Source: Flavivirga jejuensis (GTDB lineage Bacteria; Bacteroidota; Bacteroidia; Flavobacteriales; Flavobacteriaceae). Taken from it: a stretch of DNA of 64,000 nucleotides. Made by a program: the position numbers and the translations under genes. Each line of letters starts with the position of its first letter. Within the stretch, counting starts at the first letter, position 1. Location: contig NZ_JAUOEL010000003.1 in NCBI RefSeq assembly GCF_030540765.1, positions 1 to 64,000 of the forward strand, written 5' to 3'. Of this stretch, positions 19,029-27,851 are shown piece by piece. Under the pieces are notes generated by a model. The model had not been told where the DNA came from and made no database searches. It saw only the letters and a program-made list of their open reading frames with translations.

Positions 19029-19418
19029 ATGAAAAAGACTTTTTTATTTGTAACACTTTTATTGCTTACAATCTTATCATGCAATAATAATGACGATGCT
19101 CCTGCTGCTGATTTTGAAAATGCTTGTAACATTACTAACCCTATTGAAGATTTAAATTGGTTAAAAGAGCAAATCGCTGAACTTGAAAAAGAAAATTCTA
19201 CTTTTTTAAAATTCACATATTTTTCGGAAACAAAATATAACGAACAAACCGTATACGCTTTAAGGAATTGTTGCCCATATTGCAATACTGCTATTCTTGT
19301 GTATAACTGCGAAGGGATTCATATTGGAACAATTGGAAATGGTGATAATTATATTACCCCCGATATTTTAACAAACGAAACAATAATTTGGGAAGCCAGC
19401 AACTTTGAATGCTTTTAA
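19029..19418 (+). CDS. small cysteine-containing lipoprotein, function unknown
   Basis: 129 residues with lipobox ILSC, followed by an acidic linker, NPIEDLNWLKEQIAELEKE and a C-terminal cysteine cluster (LRNCCPYCNTAILVYNCEG). Similar small lipoproteins are common in flavobacteria but have no known function. The last four bases overlap the 3' end of the convergent lipB gene, so the two messages are antisense at their ends. Confidence 0.75.
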   Translation: MKKTFLFVTLLLLTILSCNNNDDAPAADFENACNITNPIEDLNWLKEQIAELEKENSTFLKFTYFSETKYNEQTVYALRNCCPYCNTAILVYNCEGIHIGTIGNGDNYITPDILTNETIIWEASNFECF

Positions 19419-20113
19419 AAAAACTCCGCCTCAAAAAGATCTGCAAAATGTTTTAGGAGTTTTTCTTTTACTTCTTCCATAGCAACTTCTTTTACGCCAA
19501 GTTCCACATTTAAAGATGTAACAGCTTTACCACGAATACCACAAGGAATAATATTATCAAAATACCCCAAATTAGCATTTACATTTAACGCAAAACCATG
19601 CATGGTCACCCAACGGCTTGCTCGTACACCCATAGCACAGATTTTACGTGCAAACGGCGTATCTACATCTAACCAAACACCTGTTTCTCCTTTACTACGT
19701 TCGGCTTTTAAACCGTATTCGGCAAGGGTTAAAATGATCATTTCTTCTAAAAACCGAAGATACTTATGTATATCTGTAAAAAAGTTTTCTAAATCTAAAA
19801 TAGGATACCCCACTACTTGTCCAGGACCGTGGTATGTGATATCACCACCACGGTTAATCTTATAAAAAGTAGCCCCTTTATCTGTGAGTTGTTCTTCGCT
19901 TAAAAGCAAATTAGATAAATCCCCACTTTTTCCTAAAGTATACACATGCGGGTGCTCAACAAACAAAAAGTGGTTTTCGGTTTGTAATCCTGCTTCTTCT
20001 CGCCTGTTTTTAATTTTGGTATCTACAATGTCCTTAAACAATACTTCCTGGTAATCCCAAATTTGCTTATAATCTTTAAAACCTAAATCTTGTAGTGCAA
20101 CTTTCTTATTCAA
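19415..20113 (-). CDS. lipB: lipoyl(octanoyl) transferase
   Basis: 232 residues. It contains the family motifs FVEHPHVYTLGKSGD, RGGDITYHGPGQVVGYPILDL, GVWLD and KICAMGVRASRWVTMHGFALN, with the catalytic lysine in the KICAMG segment and cysteine in PCGIRGKAVTSL. It moves octanoate from acyl carrier protein to lipoate-dependent enzyme subunits. A lipoprotein gene ends 4 bases upstream, so the two are probably one transcript. Confidence 0.97.
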   Translation of the reverse strand: MNKKVALQDLGFKDYKQIWDYQEVLFKDIVDTKIKNRREEAGLQTENHFLFVEHPHVYTLGKSGDLSNLLLSEEQLTDKGATFYKINRGGDITYHGPGQVVGYPILDLENFFTDIHKYLRFLEEMIILTLAEYGLKAERSKGETGVWLDVDTPFARKICAMGVRASRWVTMHGFALNVNANLGYFDNIIPCGIRGKAVTSLNVELGVKEVAMEEVKEKLLKHFADLFEAEFF

Positions 20114-20117
20114 AATA

Positions 20118-20873
20118 TTAATCTTCTAATATAACCTCTAAATTTAAAGCTTCAGGATTTGATAGGTACTCCATAAAACCAAACTCTACTGTAACGCTTT
20201 TTTTATCGGCACTAAACATAGCTTTTTCGTTTGATACAGATTTAATCGGCTTAGAAAAATGATAATTTAATTTATACATAGAAGAACCAAACATAATAGC
20301 CATTTCGCCTAAACTATCTGTCACTTTTTTATAAGCTTCTTTATCAAGTATTTTAGCCTCACGCTTAAATATTTTACCGTCATAATTATAATCAAGTGTT
20401 GTACTTCCATCTAGTCCGAAAGAAGTAAACGGATTGTTAGGGGTACTAGCTTTTCCTTCACTTTTTCCTCTCATATCGCTAAAACTATTCATCGCTTTAA
20501 ACATATCTTGAAGTTCACTTACTTCCTTAAAGTCTGTGTACATCTTAAACATCATTTCTGAAGTTCCTGGATTCATAACCATATGCATACTAAATGGTTC
20601 TAAACTTTTTAATTTTAATTGTTCTTCTTCCGATAATTGAGAGATACTATCACGTTTTGCATCAAATAGTTCTTTAAAACTAAAGGTGGAATCTACAGCT
20701 TCTTCTTTATTAACACCTAGTTCACCTCCCCCCATTTGCATTAGCTGAGAGCCATCAAAAGAAAATTCCATTTTACCAGAACCATTTTCATTTATATAAA
20801 TATTTTCTGAAAATTGACAACTACTAAAAACAATAGAAATACTAAAAATAATAAGTATATAAAATTTGCTCAT
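20118..20873 (-). CDS. lipoprotein of unknown function upstream of lipB
   Basis: 251 residues with lipobox FSSC and an N-terminal segment ENIYINENGSGKMEFSFDGSQLM, a pattern shared by small flavobacterial lipoproteins. The C terminus has KKSVTVEFGFMEYLSNPEALNLEVILED. No catalytic motif is seen. TATCTTTG on the minus strand (20905-20912) sits about 32 bases upstream and may be its -7 element, although no TTG is well placed. Confidence 0.75.
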   Translation of the reverse strand: MSKFYILIIFSISIVFSSCQFSENIYINENGSGKMEFSFDGSQLMQMGGGELGVNKEEAVDSTFSFKELFDAKRDSISQLSEEEQLKLKSLEPFSMHMVMNPGTSEMMFKMYTDFKEVSELQDMFKAMNSFSDMRGKSEGKASTPNNPFTSFGLDGSTTLDYNYDGKIFKREAKILDKEAYKKVTDSLGEMAIMFGSSMYKLNYHFSKPIKSVSNEKAMFSADKKSVTVEFGFMEYLSNPEALNLEVILED

Positions 20874-20917
20874 TTTACTAATTTTTGGGTTTTAATTTAA
20901 TGTGCAAAGATACGTTT

Positions 20918-21076
20918 TTATCTCTTTGGATTATTAATAATAACCAGGGCAGCAATAACGCCTGGCACCCAACCGCAAAGCCATAATAAAAAGACAATAA
21001 AAATGGAGCCACACCCTTTATCTATAACAGCTAAAGGTGGACAAATAATAGACAGTAGAACTCTCCAAAAACTCAT
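20918..21076 (-). CDS. YqaE/Pmp3-family small membrane protein
   Basis: 52 residues, two membrane helices. The sequence MSFWRVLLSIICPPLAVIDK, then GCGSIFIVFLLWLCGWVPGVIAALVI, ending NNPKR, has all the marks of the PF01679 family: the CPP-LAV motif in helix 1, the cysteine-containing turn and the G-W-xPG-xIAA motif in helix 2. Members are stress-related proteolipids that affect membrane potential. A six-base inverted repeat (ACTGAA/TTCAGT) lies just upstream of the start. Confidence 0.92.
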   Translation of the reverse strand: MSFWRVLLSIICPPLAVIDKGCGSIFIVFLLWLCGWVPGVIAALVIINNPKR

Positions 21077-21317
21077 AATTTGATTTATTTTAATACTGAA
21101 ATAAGTTCAGTTTAGATTGATGATGTTACTTATTTGACGTTACCCTTTTTATTTTGTTACAATTTTTTGTTAGAGATTAAAAAAATTTAAACCACTTCAT
21201 TACAAAAGAAAAACCTTATCTAAAATACGAGTAAAGAGATCGCAACAGATAGCTTTTGCTTATAATAACACTCAAAAATTTCGTAAATCAATAATCGTAA
21301 ATCGTAAATCAAATGAT

Positions 21318-21325
21318 TACCTTTG
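21318..21325 (+). promoter_or_regulatory. lysS promoter -7 box
   Basis: TACCTTTG matches TAnnTTTG and ends 29 bases before the lysS start. Just upstream three copies of CGTAAATC lie in about 30 bases (21282-21310). No TTG is found at the right distance, so the -33 element is unclear. Confidence 0.45.
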
Positions 21326-21354
21326 TGCCTTTAAAATTTACACAGTATTAGAAT

Positions 21355-23046
21355 ATGTCGCAATTATCAGAGCAAGAGCTTGTAAGAAGAGAAAAATTAG
21401 CAAAATTACGTGCATTAGGTATCAATCCATACCCAGCAGATTTATATCCAGTAAACCATACCTCAAAACAGGTTAAAGACCTATTTGAAGAGGGTAAACA
21501 GGTTGTTATTGCTGGTAGATTGATGATGATAAAAGTACAAGGAAAAGCAAGTTTTGCTCAATTGCAAGATGCAGAGGGGAAAATACAAGTATATTTTAAT
21601 CGTGATGAAATTTGCCTTGGTGATGACAAAGAAAAATACAACGAAGTTTTTAAGAAACTTATAGATTTTGGTGACTTTGTAGGTATTAAAGGCGAATTAT
21701 TCACCACGCAAGTAGGTGAAAAAACAGTTAAAGTTAAAGATTTTACCTTATTAAGTAAAGCTTTAAAACCACTCCCGTTACCAAAAGAAAAAGATGGTAT
21801 AGTATACGATGCATTCACAGATCCTGAACAGCGTTACAGACAACGTTATGCAGATTTAGTTGTGAATCCGCAAGTAAAGGATGTTTTTGTAAAACGTACC
21901 AAATTGTTTAATGCCATGCGTCAGTTTTTTAATGACTCTGGATATTTTGAGGTTGAAACACCAGTGCTACAGCCCATTCCTGGTGGTGCAGCGGCACGTC
22001 CTTTTATAACACACCACAACGCCTTAGATATTCCATTATACATGCGAATTGCTAACGAGTTATATTTAAAACGATTAATTGTTGGTGGTTTTGATGGTGT
22101 ATACGAGTTTTCTAAAAACTTTAGAAACGAAGGTATGGACAGAACGCATAATCCTGAATTTACTGCTATGGAAATTTATGTAGCATACAAGGATTATAAT
22201 TGGATGATGGATTTCTGCGAACGCTTATTAGAACATTGTGCTATTGCCGTAAACGGAACTACAAAAGCTACTTTTGGAGGTCATGAAATAGATTTCAAAG
22301 CGCCATATGCACGTGTTACTATGGCAGATTCTATCAAACATTTTACAGGGTTTGATATTACAGGAAAAACCGAAGATGAGATTAGACAAGCCGCAAAAGA
22401 TTTAGGTATTGAAGTTGATGACACCATGGGTAAGGGCAAACTTATTGATGAAATTTTTGGTGAAAAATGTGAGGGCAACTATATACAGCCAACCTATATA
22501 ACAGACTACCCGAAAGAGATGAGTCCATTATGTAAAGAGCATAGAGAAAACCCAGAATTAACAGAACGTTTTGAGCTTATGGTCTGTGGTAAAGAAATCG
22601 CTAACGCCTATTCTGAACTTAATGATCCTATTGACCAACGCGAACGTTTTGAGCACCAACTTAAATTGGCTGCCAAAGGTGACGATGAAGCTACAGAGTT
22701 TATTGATCATGACTTTTTACGTGCTTTAGAATATGGTATGCCTCCAACATCTGGCATGGGGATTGGTATGGATAGATTGATAATGTTCTTAACCAATAAC
22801 CAATCCATACAAGAGGTGTTATTCTTCCCGCAAATGCGTCCTGAAAAGAAGGCCTTAGCTATTAGTGAAGAAGGGAAAGCGCTTTTAGAGCTACTTAAAA
22901 AAACAGAACGCTTAACACTTAACGATCTTAAATCGCAATCTGGTTTATCGAATAAAAAATGGGATAAAACTATTAAAGAATTAACTAAAAATAGTTTAGC
23001 CAAAGTTGAAAAAACGGATGATGGTCTATTTGTTGAAATGTTATAA
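21355..23046 (+). CDS. lysS: lysyl-tRNA synthetase, class II
   Basis: 563 residues. An N-terminal OB-fold anticodon-binding domain (VVIAGRLMMIKVQGKASFAQLQD) is followed by the class II core: motif 1 around FEVETPVLQPIPGGAAARPF, motif 2 FRNEGMDRTHNPEFT and motif 3 GMGIGMDRLIMFLT. The C terminus carries about 60 extra residues (LKKTERLTLNDLKSQSGLSNKKW) after the usual end, an appendage seen in Bacteroidota. A strong terminator follows. Confidence 0.98.
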   Translation: MSQLSEQELVRREKLAKLRALGINPYPADLYPVNHTSKQVKDLFEEGKQVVIAGRLMMIKVQGKASFAQLQDAEGKIQVYFNRDEICLGDDKEKYNEVFKKLIDFGDFVGIKGELFTTQVGEKTVKVKDFTLLSKALKPLPLPKEKDGIVYDAFTDPEQRYRQRYADLVVNPQVKDVFVKRTKLFNAMRQFFNDSGYFEVETPVLQPIPGGAAARPFITHHNALDIPLYMRIANELYLKRLIVGGFDGVYEFSKNFRNEGMDRTHNPEFTAMEIYVAYKDYNWMMDFCERLLEHCAIAVNGTTKATFGGHEIDFKAPYARVTMADSIKHFTGFDITGKTEDEIRQAAKDLGIEVDDTMGKGKLIDEIFGEKCEGNYIQPTYITDYPKEMSPLCKEHRENPELTERFELMVCGKEIANAYSELNDPIDQRERFEHQLKLAAKGDDEATEFIDHDFLRALEYGMPPTSGMGIGMDRLIMFLTNNQSIQEVLFFPQMRPEKKALAISEEGKALLELLKKTERLTLNDLKSQSGLSNKKWDKTIKELTKNSLAKVEKTDDGLFVEML

Positions 23047-23072
23047 CAGATAAACCTGAATTATCTAAAAAT

Positions 23073-23105
23073 AAAAGCCAGTAATTTAAAAATTACTGGC
23101 TTTTT
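23073..23105 (+). terminator. lysS terminator
   Basis: Near-perfect 15-base stem (23073-23087 with 23090-23104) ending in a T-run, 26 bases after the lysS stop codon. Confidence 0.9.
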
Positions 23106-23161
23106 AACTAACTAACAAACTAACTACTTTATTAAACTTAAAACTAACTCTCAATTTTTAT

Positions 23162-23602
23162 TCAACACATCCCTTTATAGGGAGAGAAATTTTCTGGTAA
23201 ATACTTTTTTGTATCAAAACCTATTTCAACATCTTCTTCTATTTCGAAAACTTCAATCCTGCTCCAATCTATATCTCCTTTTCCTTTTAATGCGTTGAAG
23301 TTTTTTGGTAAATACTTTTTTGTATCAAAATTTATTTCAACGTCTTCTTCTATTTTGTAAACTTCAATCGTGCTCCAGTCTATATCTCCTTTTCCTTTTA
23401 ATGGATTGAAATTTTCTGGCAAGTAATCTTTAGTATTAAAACCAAGTTCAATTTCTTCTTCGACTTCATATACCACTATATTACTAATATCCAAATAATG
23501 TCCCTCACAAGTTGCAGACCTAAATGTATCTGAATTTACATTTGTATTAGCCGCTGTATTTAACGCAAACAATGAGCTAAAAATAAACCCTAACTTTATC
23601 AT
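23162..23602 (-). CDS. exported protein made of three 37-residue repeats
   Basis: 146 residues: a short signal-like N terminus (MIKLGFIFSSLFALNTAANT) and then three tandem units of about 37 residues. Each unit contains a V-Y/F-x-I/V-E-E-D/E-V-E core, an F-D/N-T-K-x-YLP-x-NF segment and a KGKGDIDWS hinge. The repetition is also plain in the DNA (111-base period). The units are acidic with a conserved lysine/proline turn; the role is unknown, perhaps a small surface beta structure. It ends with a cysteine. Confidence 0.75.
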   Translation of the reverse strand: MIKLGFIFSSLFALNTAANTNVNSDTFRSATCEGHYLDISNIVVYEVEEEIELGFNTKDYLPENFNPLKGKGDIDWSTIEVYKIEEDVEINFDTKKYLPKNFNALKGKGDIDWSRIEVFEIEEDVEIGFDTKKYLPENFSPYKGMC

Positions 23603-23750
23603 AATAATGAAATCATTTTCTAATTTACACTACAAAATTGATGCGTTTTTCTGAAAGTAGTTACATGATTTAGAAACTTTTAACACTATCGATTTATCTT
23701 TTATCTTTTATTTAAGAAATAGGAATGGAGATGTTAATTTTTTAAGATTT

Positions 23751-24572
23751 TCAAGGAAGAATAATTTCAATATTGGAATGAAATTCTTTGAAATTTATAA
23801 GGTTATTATGCCCACCTCCTTTTATTGTTATAAAATTAGTAAGAGGTGTTGGAGCTACTTCAAATAATCCTCTTCCAGATTTATAAGGAACCACCTGGTC
23901 GTTAGTTCCATGAAATATAGATATAGGACAATCTACTTTGGTTATAAACTTATAGCTAGGCAATTTATATTTTAAAAGATACTTTACAGGGAAAACAGGA
24001 AATCTGGATTTAGCGACATCAATTAGACTATAATATGGTGTTTCTAAAATTAATTGTCTGGGTTTGTTTTTTGATGCTATATAGGTTGCTACCCCTGTTC
24101 CTAACGACCTACCATAAACTATAATATCACTTTCTAAATAGTATTGTTTTAAATAGTTATAACAATACTCCGAATCGTTATATAAAGCTGCTTCACTTAA
24201 TTTGCCTGTGCTTTTACCAAAAGTTCTATAATCCATCACTAAAACATCATACTGTTTTTCAACAAAAAACTCAGTAATCATTCCCCAGCGGGATAAATCA
24301 CCAGCATTACCATGAAAATACAATATCACTCCTTTAGGCTTATCTGTTTTAAAATGGATTGCATTAATAACAGCAACATCCGTCTTAAAAAATAATTCTT
24401 CAAAAGGATGTGAAAATTCAAACTTAAAATCTTGTGGTAAAACGGTAGGATGAAACAATATTTTTTCTTGCAAGAAGTATAATAACGCAGCAACCATAAT
24501 ATATAAGCTTATTAAAACAATGCTTACTTTCCTAAGCCTTTGTTTTACTTTTCTTTGACGAATGTTTAACAT
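23751..24572 (-). CDS. membrane-anchored alpha/beta hydrolase (second of a tandem pair)
   Basis: 273 residues. One N-terminal membrane segment (VSIVLISLYIMVAALLYFL) is followed by an alpha/beta-hydrolase domain with nucleophile motif YGRSLGTG, an acid in FHGTNDQVVP and the histidine in KGGGHNNL. It resembles the BEM46/ABHD13-like group. It overlaps the upstream paralogue by 41 bases, so the two are one operon. Substrate unknown. Confidence 0.85.
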   Translation of the reverse strand: MLNIRQRKVKQRLRKVSIVLISLYIMVAALLYFLQEKILFHPTVLPQDFKFEFSHPFEELFFKTDVAVINAIHFKTDKPKGVILYFHGNAGDLSRWGMITEFFVEKQYDVLVMDYRTFGKSTGKLSEAALYNDSEYCYNYLKQYYLESDIIVYGRSLGTGVATYIASKNKPRQLILETPYYSLIDVAKSRFPVFPVKYLLKYKLPSYKFITKVDCPISIFHGTNDQVVPYKSGRGLFEVAPTPLTNFITIKGGGHNNLINFKEFHSNIEIILP

Positions 24573-25443
24573 GAATACTTGTAGTTGATAAATCTATTTC
24601 TTGAGGAGCTATATTCAGGATTTCATGAATCATTTTATGATATGATTCAAAATTATTTAAGTTTTTATGTCCGCCACCAATTACCGAATGCAACTTAGTA
24701 AGTTTAGAGTTTACTTGAGATAATTTAACACTCGTTTTATACGGGATAAGTTTATCGTTAGTACCATGTATAATATGTATTGGGCATTGCACATACTTTA
24801 ACCATTTATAAGTTGGTAAGGGATATTTTAATAAAATAGACAACGGCATAAAGGGTGCATAACGTGCCGTCACTTTGGTTAAACTATAGTAAGGTGCATC
24901 CATAATAAGCATTTTTGGATGGTTCATCGAGGCTAATTTAGCAGCAAATCCAGACCCTAGAGATCTGCCATAAACTATAATTCGATCTTCTGTAGTGAGT
25001 TCTTTTATTTTGTTATAAACCTCTTGTAAATCTCGTTTTATAGCTTTCTGTGAACGCCTCCCTGTGCTTTTCCCAAAACCGCGATAATCAACCATTAAAA
25101 CATTATAACCATGTCTGGTAAAATCGACGGCAAACTTCCCCCAACCTTTAATACTTTTAGAGTTTCCTTTTAGATATAGTACAATACCTTTACTTTCTCC
25201 CTTTGGAAAAAACCGAACACCATTAATTATTGCTCCATCTCTTGTTTCTAAATTATACTCTTTAAACGCTTGGTTTTCATAATTAAACTGAAAATCTTCA
25301 GGAAGCTTTTCTGGTTTAAATAACATATAATCCTGCAGGTAATACAAAGCAATGCTTATTACAACATAAACAATTAAAACAATAATAGTAATGTATAACC
25401 AATAAGGCATCGTAAAAAGCGTTAGAATACTAAGATACGACAA
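24532..25443 (-). CDS. membrane-anchored alpha/beta hydrolase (first of a tandem pair)
   Basis: 303 residues with an N-terminal membrane segment (LYITIIVLIVYVVISIALYYL), then the hydrolase fold with YGRSLGSG, HGTNDKLIP and GGGHKNL. It shares the LPEDFQF-type linker and most motifs with the downstream gene, so the pair arose by tandem duplication. The C terminus ends in a lysine/serine-rich tail (KHSSKKSKTKA) that lies in the overlap with the next gene. Confidence 0.85.
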   Translation of the reverse strand: MSYLSILTLFTMPYWLYITIIVLIVYVVISIALYYLQDYMLFKPEKLPEDFQFNYENQAFKEYNLETRDGAIINGVRFFPKGESKGIVLYLKGNSKSIKGWGKFAVDFTRHGYNVLMVDYRGFGKSTGRRSQKAIKRDLQEVYNKIKELTTEDRIIVYGRSLGSGFAAKLASMNHPKMLIMDAPYYSLTKVTARYAPFMPLSILLKYPLPTYKWLKYVQCPIHIIHGTNDKLIPYKTSVKLSQVNSKLTKLHSVIGGGHKNLNNFESYHKMIHEILNIAPQEIDLSTTSIHVKHSSKKSKTKA

Positions 25444-25704
25444 ATTGATTTCTTGAATTATAGCACTCTAAAAATTATGAAAATAATAGCATCGAATAAA
25501 TTTCAGAAACACCTAAAGCAATCTTTCAATTGGATTGACATACACCGAGAAGCTTTTTTTGTAATAAGTTTTTATAACTAGTGAAAGGTAAGATGAATAA
25601 TCAAGACCTATACATAATCACTTTTAAATTTATTAAAATAATCTCAGCAAAAATTAATAAATGCTTAGTATTTGCTATTTTAAACTTTTGACTATTTTTA
25701 CTCG

Positions 25705-26922
25705 ATGCTAAAAAAAATACTCTTTATTGTATTTTGTATTTGTGACCTTTTTGTTTTTGCTCAACAAAAAGATAGCTTATCGATAAAAAACGGTATTGAT
25801 AATCCTAGCCTTAATAGTACACACCATTTTGGTATTTTTAGCTCCAGAATTAACCATAATTTTAAACATGGTCCTCCAAAAAAACCAACACTTACTATAA
25901 GTTCTGTAAGCGGAAATAACTTTCATCCCTTTGTTGAAGGCTACTTCCCGAAAGATCCTGTAATAAGAGAAGAGCTAAGTAATATAATCTGGCATGAGCG
26001 TCCTTTTTACTTTATAGACCAACAAGCAACGCCTTCCGATTATTTAAATATTGTTATTGATGCAGTTATAAAAGAATTTAGAGTAAGTATAAATATGCCG
26101 TTAAGTAAAAAACACGAATTAGGAATTACACTACGGTCTTATTTAATAACAAAAGGAAAACAACCGTTTTCACTTTTTACTGGCGACGAAACCATCGAAT
26201 GGTTTCATAGCAATATAAATGGCGGGGAAGATCCTTTTGGAAGACGTTTCTACGGCTTAAATCAAGTGAATTTTAAATATCTCGATAAAAATGGAAATAC
26301 ACTTGAGTTAAACAACAATGATTTCTTTATAGGTGGCATCGAATTGAATCACTTTTATTACCCTACTCTTTCAAGAAATAAAACCAGAAATATATTTCTA
26401 AATATTGGAAGCCACTTAGGCATTAATACTTCTAAATTTAATACGTCTTTAGACATAGGTGTTTCCGCAAATATTATTAAAAAAATACAACTCAAAAACA
26501 ACTATGAACTCAATATCGGTTTAGGAATGGGTGTTTTACACAAAAACCTTATCGACTTTAAAGAAGTTATCGATTTGGGTAATAACCCATTTTTAGGAAC
26601 TTTTGAAACTAATCTTGAAATAGCCAAATACACAAAAAAAGGTAACTATAATGCCTTTGGTATAAACTATCAAATCCAATCTCGTTACAATAAAGCAGAA
26701 GAAGCCGATTATTATAAACTTTTGGGTAATTGGGAAGACATAAAAAGTGGTTGGCAACATGGTGTTACAACATTATACAGACCACTATCTAATTGGTCTT
26801 TTATTTATACTTATGGTCATCCTAACTACAAACTATCTATATATTTTAAAGAAGATTTCTTGATTCATAACGCCCCAGATTTCCAAACTGGCGTCTCTCT
26901 AAAAATCCCTGTTTTTAAATAA
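25705..26922 (+). CDS. outer-membrane beta-barrel-like protein, function unknown
   Basis: 405 residues with a signal peptide (MLKKILFIVFCICDLFVFAQ). The body has long amphipathic strands (INMPLSKKHELGITLRSYL, ELNIGLGMGVLH) and a final strand ending GVSLKIPVFK. The motif NGGEDPFGRRFYGLNQVNF is not one I recognise. A single-gene unit between divergent and intergenic-repeat DNA. Confidence 0.6.
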   Translation: MLKKILFIVFCICDLFVFAQQKDSLSIKNGIDNPSLNSTHHFGIFSSRINHNFKHGPPKKPTLTISSVSGNNFHPFVEGYFPKDPVIREELSNIIWHERPFYFIDQQATPSDYLNIVIDAVIKEFRVSINMPLSKKHELGITLRSYLITKGKQPFSLFTGDETIEWFHSNINGGEDPFGRRFYGLNQVNFKYLDKNGNTLELNNNDFFIGGIELNHFYYPTLSRNKTRNIFLNIGSHLGINTSKFNTSLDIGVSANIIKKIQLKNNYELNIGLGMGVLHKNLIDFKEVIDLGNNPFLGTFETNLEIAKYTKKGNYNAFGINYQIQSRYNKAEEADYYKLLGNWEDIKSGWQHGVTTLYRPLSNWSFIYTYGHPNYKLSIYFKEDFLIHNAPDFQTGVSLKIPVFK

Positions 26923-27244
26923 CCTTATACATTTATCAATCCAGAGGCAGTAGGTTTCAAATCTATATAGGGTTTGACAGACTGTAAATCTGATTCGTGT
27001 TTATGTAACCTACAGAAATCCTCAAACATAAATTTGTGTCATTCCTGTCTTAATTATCAGTTACAATGTCAAGAGCGCAATCGAGACCTTTTCAATATAT
27101 TTATGTTTACTCATAAATAAATAATCCATTATAATCAATTCATTATATGAAATTAACTTGTTAATATTTGGTTAAAATCAAAAACCTATTAAACTTTTTT
27201 AAAAAGTAGAAGTCCAATCTACAAATAACTTAAAAAGTATAAAA
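26923..27244. other. intergenic region with dispersed repeat sequences
   Basis: 322 bases without a gene. It contains one arm of an inverted dispersed repeat (26950-27006) and the short word CGCAATCGAGACC (27075-27087), related versions of which recur at 34303-34357. The last 60 bases hold the start region of the next gene. Confidence 0.5.
26950..27006 (+). repeat. dispersed intergenic repeat, plus-orientation copy
   Basis: About 57 bases that match the reverse complement of 34364-34422, including TTTGACAGA and AAATCTGATTCGTGTTTAT. The two copies lie 7 kb apart in opposite orientation between genes. Confidence 0.75.
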
Positions 27245-27694
27245 ATGAGAAAATTAATAATTATTGCTATAGCATTAATATCTATTCAAGCTATAGCACA
27301 ATCAGAAAAAAAAGACAGACCAGAAAGAGGACAAAAAATGAGCAACCTTTCTGCTGAAGAAATAGCAACCTTAAAAACAAAAAAAATGACTTTGTTTTTA
27401 GATTTAAGTGAATCACAACAAAATGAGGTTCAAAAAATAAATCTGGAAAATGCCACTTTACGCAAAACAATGATGGAAGCTCGTCAGGCAAAAAAAGAGA
27501 ATGGAACCGCTCAAAAACCTACTAAAGAAGAGCGTTTGAAAATGGAAAATGACAGATTAGACCGTAAAATTGCTGTGAAAGCTAAAATGAAAAAGATATT
27601 AGATAAAGAGCAATATGCTAAATGGGAAGAAGCTCAATTAAAAATGGGTTCTAAAAGAAAAGGCAAAAAGAAAGGTAAGGATGGAAAAAAATAA
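27245..27694 (+). CDS. periplasmic Spy/DUF4890-like protein
   Basis: 149 residues with a signal peptide (MRKLIIIAIALISIQAIAQ). The mature part is highly charged and helical: KMTLFLDLSESQQNEVQKI resembles the LTxxQ motif of Spy/CpxP-type proteins, repeated as KMKKILDKEQYAKWEE, and the end is a lysine/glycine tail (KRKGKKKGKDGKK). Such proteins in flavobacteria (DUF4890-like) may act as periplasmic chaperones. A strong terminator follows. Confidence 0.75.
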   Translation: MRKLIIIAIALISIQAIAQSEKKDRPERGQKMSNLSAEEIATLKTKKMTLFLDLSESQQNEVQKINLENATLRKTMMEARQAKKENGTAQKPTKEERLKMENDRLDRKIAVKAKMKKILDKEQYAKWEEAQLKMGSKRKGKKKGKDGKK

Positions 27695-27729
27695 ACATTA
27701 GTTAATTTGTTAGTTGAGTTTTTTGAGTA

Positions 27730-27764
27730 AAAGAGCATTTCAAATTTTGAAATGCTCTTTTTTT
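27730..27764 (+). terminator. intrinsic terminator
   Basis: Perfect 15-base stem (27730-27744 with 27746-27760) followed by T residues, 36 bases after the stop codon of the Spy-like gene. Just beyond, AACCTATCATATAAC (about 27768-27782) and GTTATATGACAGGTT (about 27838-27852) form a second, wide inverted repeat up to the convergent hemL gene. Confidence 0.88.
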
Positions 27765-27851
27765 ATAACCTATCATATAACGAACTCATCAAAACACTGA
27801 TAACCAATGAGTAATGATGATTATCATAATATTGTTAGTTATATGACAGGT

